DNA of 64,000 nt from Puffinus mauretanicus (taxonomy: Eukaryota > Chordata > Aves > Procellariiformes > Procellariidae). Positions 62,106 through 64,000 of this stretch are shown here, piece by piece. The notes below the pieces were generated by a model. It ran no database searches and was not told the origin of the DNA. It saw only the letters and a list, made by a program, of their open reading frames with translations. The position numbers and the translations under genes are program-made. Each line of letters begins with the position of its first letter. Positions within the stretch are counted from its first letter, which is position 1. The stretch spans positions 5,766,001-5,830,000 of the forward strand of contig JAJKFH010001865.1 of NCBI GenBank assembly GCA_023333565.1, written 5' to 3'.

Positions 62106-63531
62106 AAGCTGTTCATTTTGGTATTTGTGTAATTCTTGAGTTCCTGGAAATATCATTTGCTTCTTTGTGATTATTGTAGCAATTGAACAGAAGCACTTCT
62201 GCTCTTAAGGAACATTATATTATATTAAAGTAGAAATTCTGTATATTAGACACTATGATTTACAGATTTATGTCAAAATATAAATTATATGCACTCTGAA
62301 TTTCTCATTTCTTGACCTTAAACACAAAGTTTTCCTTTTAGTAGTTTAAATATTTTAAAGACTGCTTGGTTAGTGTAAGAATATTTACTGCAAGTGAGTT
62401 TTATATTAATAAATTTAATTTTTTAAATTCAATGGTTACTTGTCTATAGAATAAGAAGATCTATTAGTAAGAGCTATTTTAGGAGATCTCCGAAGATTAC
62501 ATTCTGGAAAGAAATAGTTTATATGTTTTGAAGATTTTACAGTTCTTATTACTGCATCTGCTTGCTTTTCTGAAAAGTAGGATGTAAAACTATTGATCTC
62601 AAAATTTTGGAGCTGATTTTCCAGAAAATGTCAACATATTTCAATTTTTGCAGTTCAAAATACACCTTCATCCTTTCTCAGATAGAACTCCTGCTTTTTA
62701 GCTCTAAGAGTGTCTGATTGCATACCAAATCTATGTATTGTAGGGAGAATTTTGAGTCCTCAGCACTCATCAAGTTTTATTTTGTAGAGTTGGGAGTGAA
62801 TTTTTCCTCAACAGCTATGGAGTAACAGAAGAGAGAATCCTTGGGAAAGTTTCTAGGTCTATAATTTTCCATAGAATAGGCCTGCAAGTTAACCCATACT
62901 TCTGGATTTCAAACTTTTTTCTTTGCTGGTAGTTTTCAAGATTTTTTTTTTTTATGTTTCTCGGGGTGTGTGTGGGTTGGCTCGGTCACATTTATGGCAT
63001 TTTATGCAAACATCAGACAAGTAACAAAATGCTAATGATATCTCCAGATATTGGTCCGGATGTTTGTTCTACATTTGAAAAACTTAGACCTTGTTTCAGC
63101 ACTCCTGTCTTCCATTTGCTTTGGAAATAAACCAAGCCAAAGTGAGAAGTGAGTTCCCTCGCTCAGGTGCCAAAGTCTGAGAAAAGACCACATGCAGTGT
63201 CTTGCTTATGCAGATTTGGAGGGACTTAACATATTTTTCTGCTTAATTCACAGAATATTATTTCTGGTTCTCTGGTTTAATAAAGCCTTTTACCATTGAG
63301 AGAGCAGCAAGGTAATGCAGATTGTGTGAATTCAGGTGTAGAGTGTTTTCAATAGCCTACAAATCATAAAATGTAATTTTCTCTTTTAGTTCCTAGTTCA
63401 TAATACTAAATGGTTTAGAAAATTGTATTAGGTAATTTTCTCTAGTGCATTTGATGTAAATTGCACTAATATTGTGAAGTGCTTTTGTTTAACATGTTCT
63501 TTGTAAGTTAGATAAATGAAGGTTTCTAAAG

Positions 63532-63586
63532 GACGGAATTAGATGAAGCTCCTTATGATGAAGAAGATCACATTAAATATGGTTAA
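63532..63586 (+). other. Weak exon-like segment
   Basis: After an AG at 63530-63531 the plus strand reads TELDEAPYDEEDHIKYG and then TAA. The acidic peptide looks protein-like, but the acceptor has a poor pyrimidine tract and the possible donor (ATG then GTTAAT) is weak. The frame is only 17 codons, so chance is the likelier explanation. Confidence 0.08.
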
Positions 63587-64000
63587 TTCTTTGTACTAGC
63601 AGTGCCAAGCCAAGTGACTTCACCATTCCTTGTAAGACTGGTTTTGCTTGTCTAGGTGTTGAAGGAAATTTCTTCAGACGGGTAAGCATCATCTAACATG
63701 TTTTTTCCTTGAACCTCAGAAAACTGTATCATTAGCCAGTGACGGTTTTCCCATGAACATAATGATGGTCTTGCACATTTTGTAGTTTTGAAAAATAAAA
63801 GGAGACCAGAGAGTGAGACAATAAAGGAAAACATATATGGGCTTTGTGACTTCTGCATTGATGATCACTGTCTATGGGCACTACACTTGTCATGTGGTCT
63901 GAAACGCAGATTGTGTCCACTCTTTGCCCGCTTTGAATACGGAAAAAAAAAAGTACTTTTCCATTTGCCAATCATCTTGGATGGTAAATGGTAGTGGAAC

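Larger units (their letters stand above)
57225..63530. other. Non-coding sequence with tandem duplications
   Basis: No coding region is supported. Three local tandem duplications (58141, 60537 and 62048) are listed separately. No transposon was recognised with confidence. Confidence 0.5.

Noticed and set aside
1..64000. CRISPR arrays, operons, phage or toxin loci
   Set aside because: No spaced identical repeats and no prokaryotic gene organisation; repeats and composition are those of a bird nuclear genome.

Overview
The window looks like non-coding nuclear DNA from a bird. It is AT-rich throughout, has no CpG island, and shows no gene with a convincing multi-exon structure. The avian assignment rests on its repeats: a CR1 LINE 3' end with a readable ORF2 C-terminus (50300-50836), other CR1 tails in both orientations, and a solo LTR (20414-20957) that I recognise as a common avian ERVL-type LTR. 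It is probably part of a large intron or a gene desert; I could not tie it to a named gene.

Layout. 1-18 kb is mostly unique AT-rich sequence with microsatellites, one short minus-strand ORF near 2.6-2.8 kb and a possible minus-strand exon near 7.8 kb. 18-23 kb holds old CR1 material. The main element is a decayed minus-strand CR1 of about 2.7 kb (20140-22815) in which two reverse-transcriptase motifs can still be read. A solo LTR with a perfect 5-bp target-site duplication has landed inside it. At 24.9-25.3 kb lies a decayed stretch whose translation matches the 3' part of L1 ORF2, a lineage that is scarce in birds; this is the most unusual element here. 25-45 kb is mainly unique sequence with another old CR1 fragment (33 kb), an ORF of about 106 codons on the minus strand (36.8-37.2 kb), a MIR-like SINE head and a MITE-like element (40 kb). 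45-64 kb has three plus-strand exon-like segments with good splice signals but incompatible or unproven phases, CR1 fragments near 47.4 and 50.1-50.8 kb, a second SINE head at 54 kb, and several short tandem duplications.

Nothing in the window works together as a pathway or operon. I found no rRNA, tRNA, CRISPR, phage or toxin locus and no sign of an undescribed multi-gene system. Family names are from memory and every exon call is tentative.
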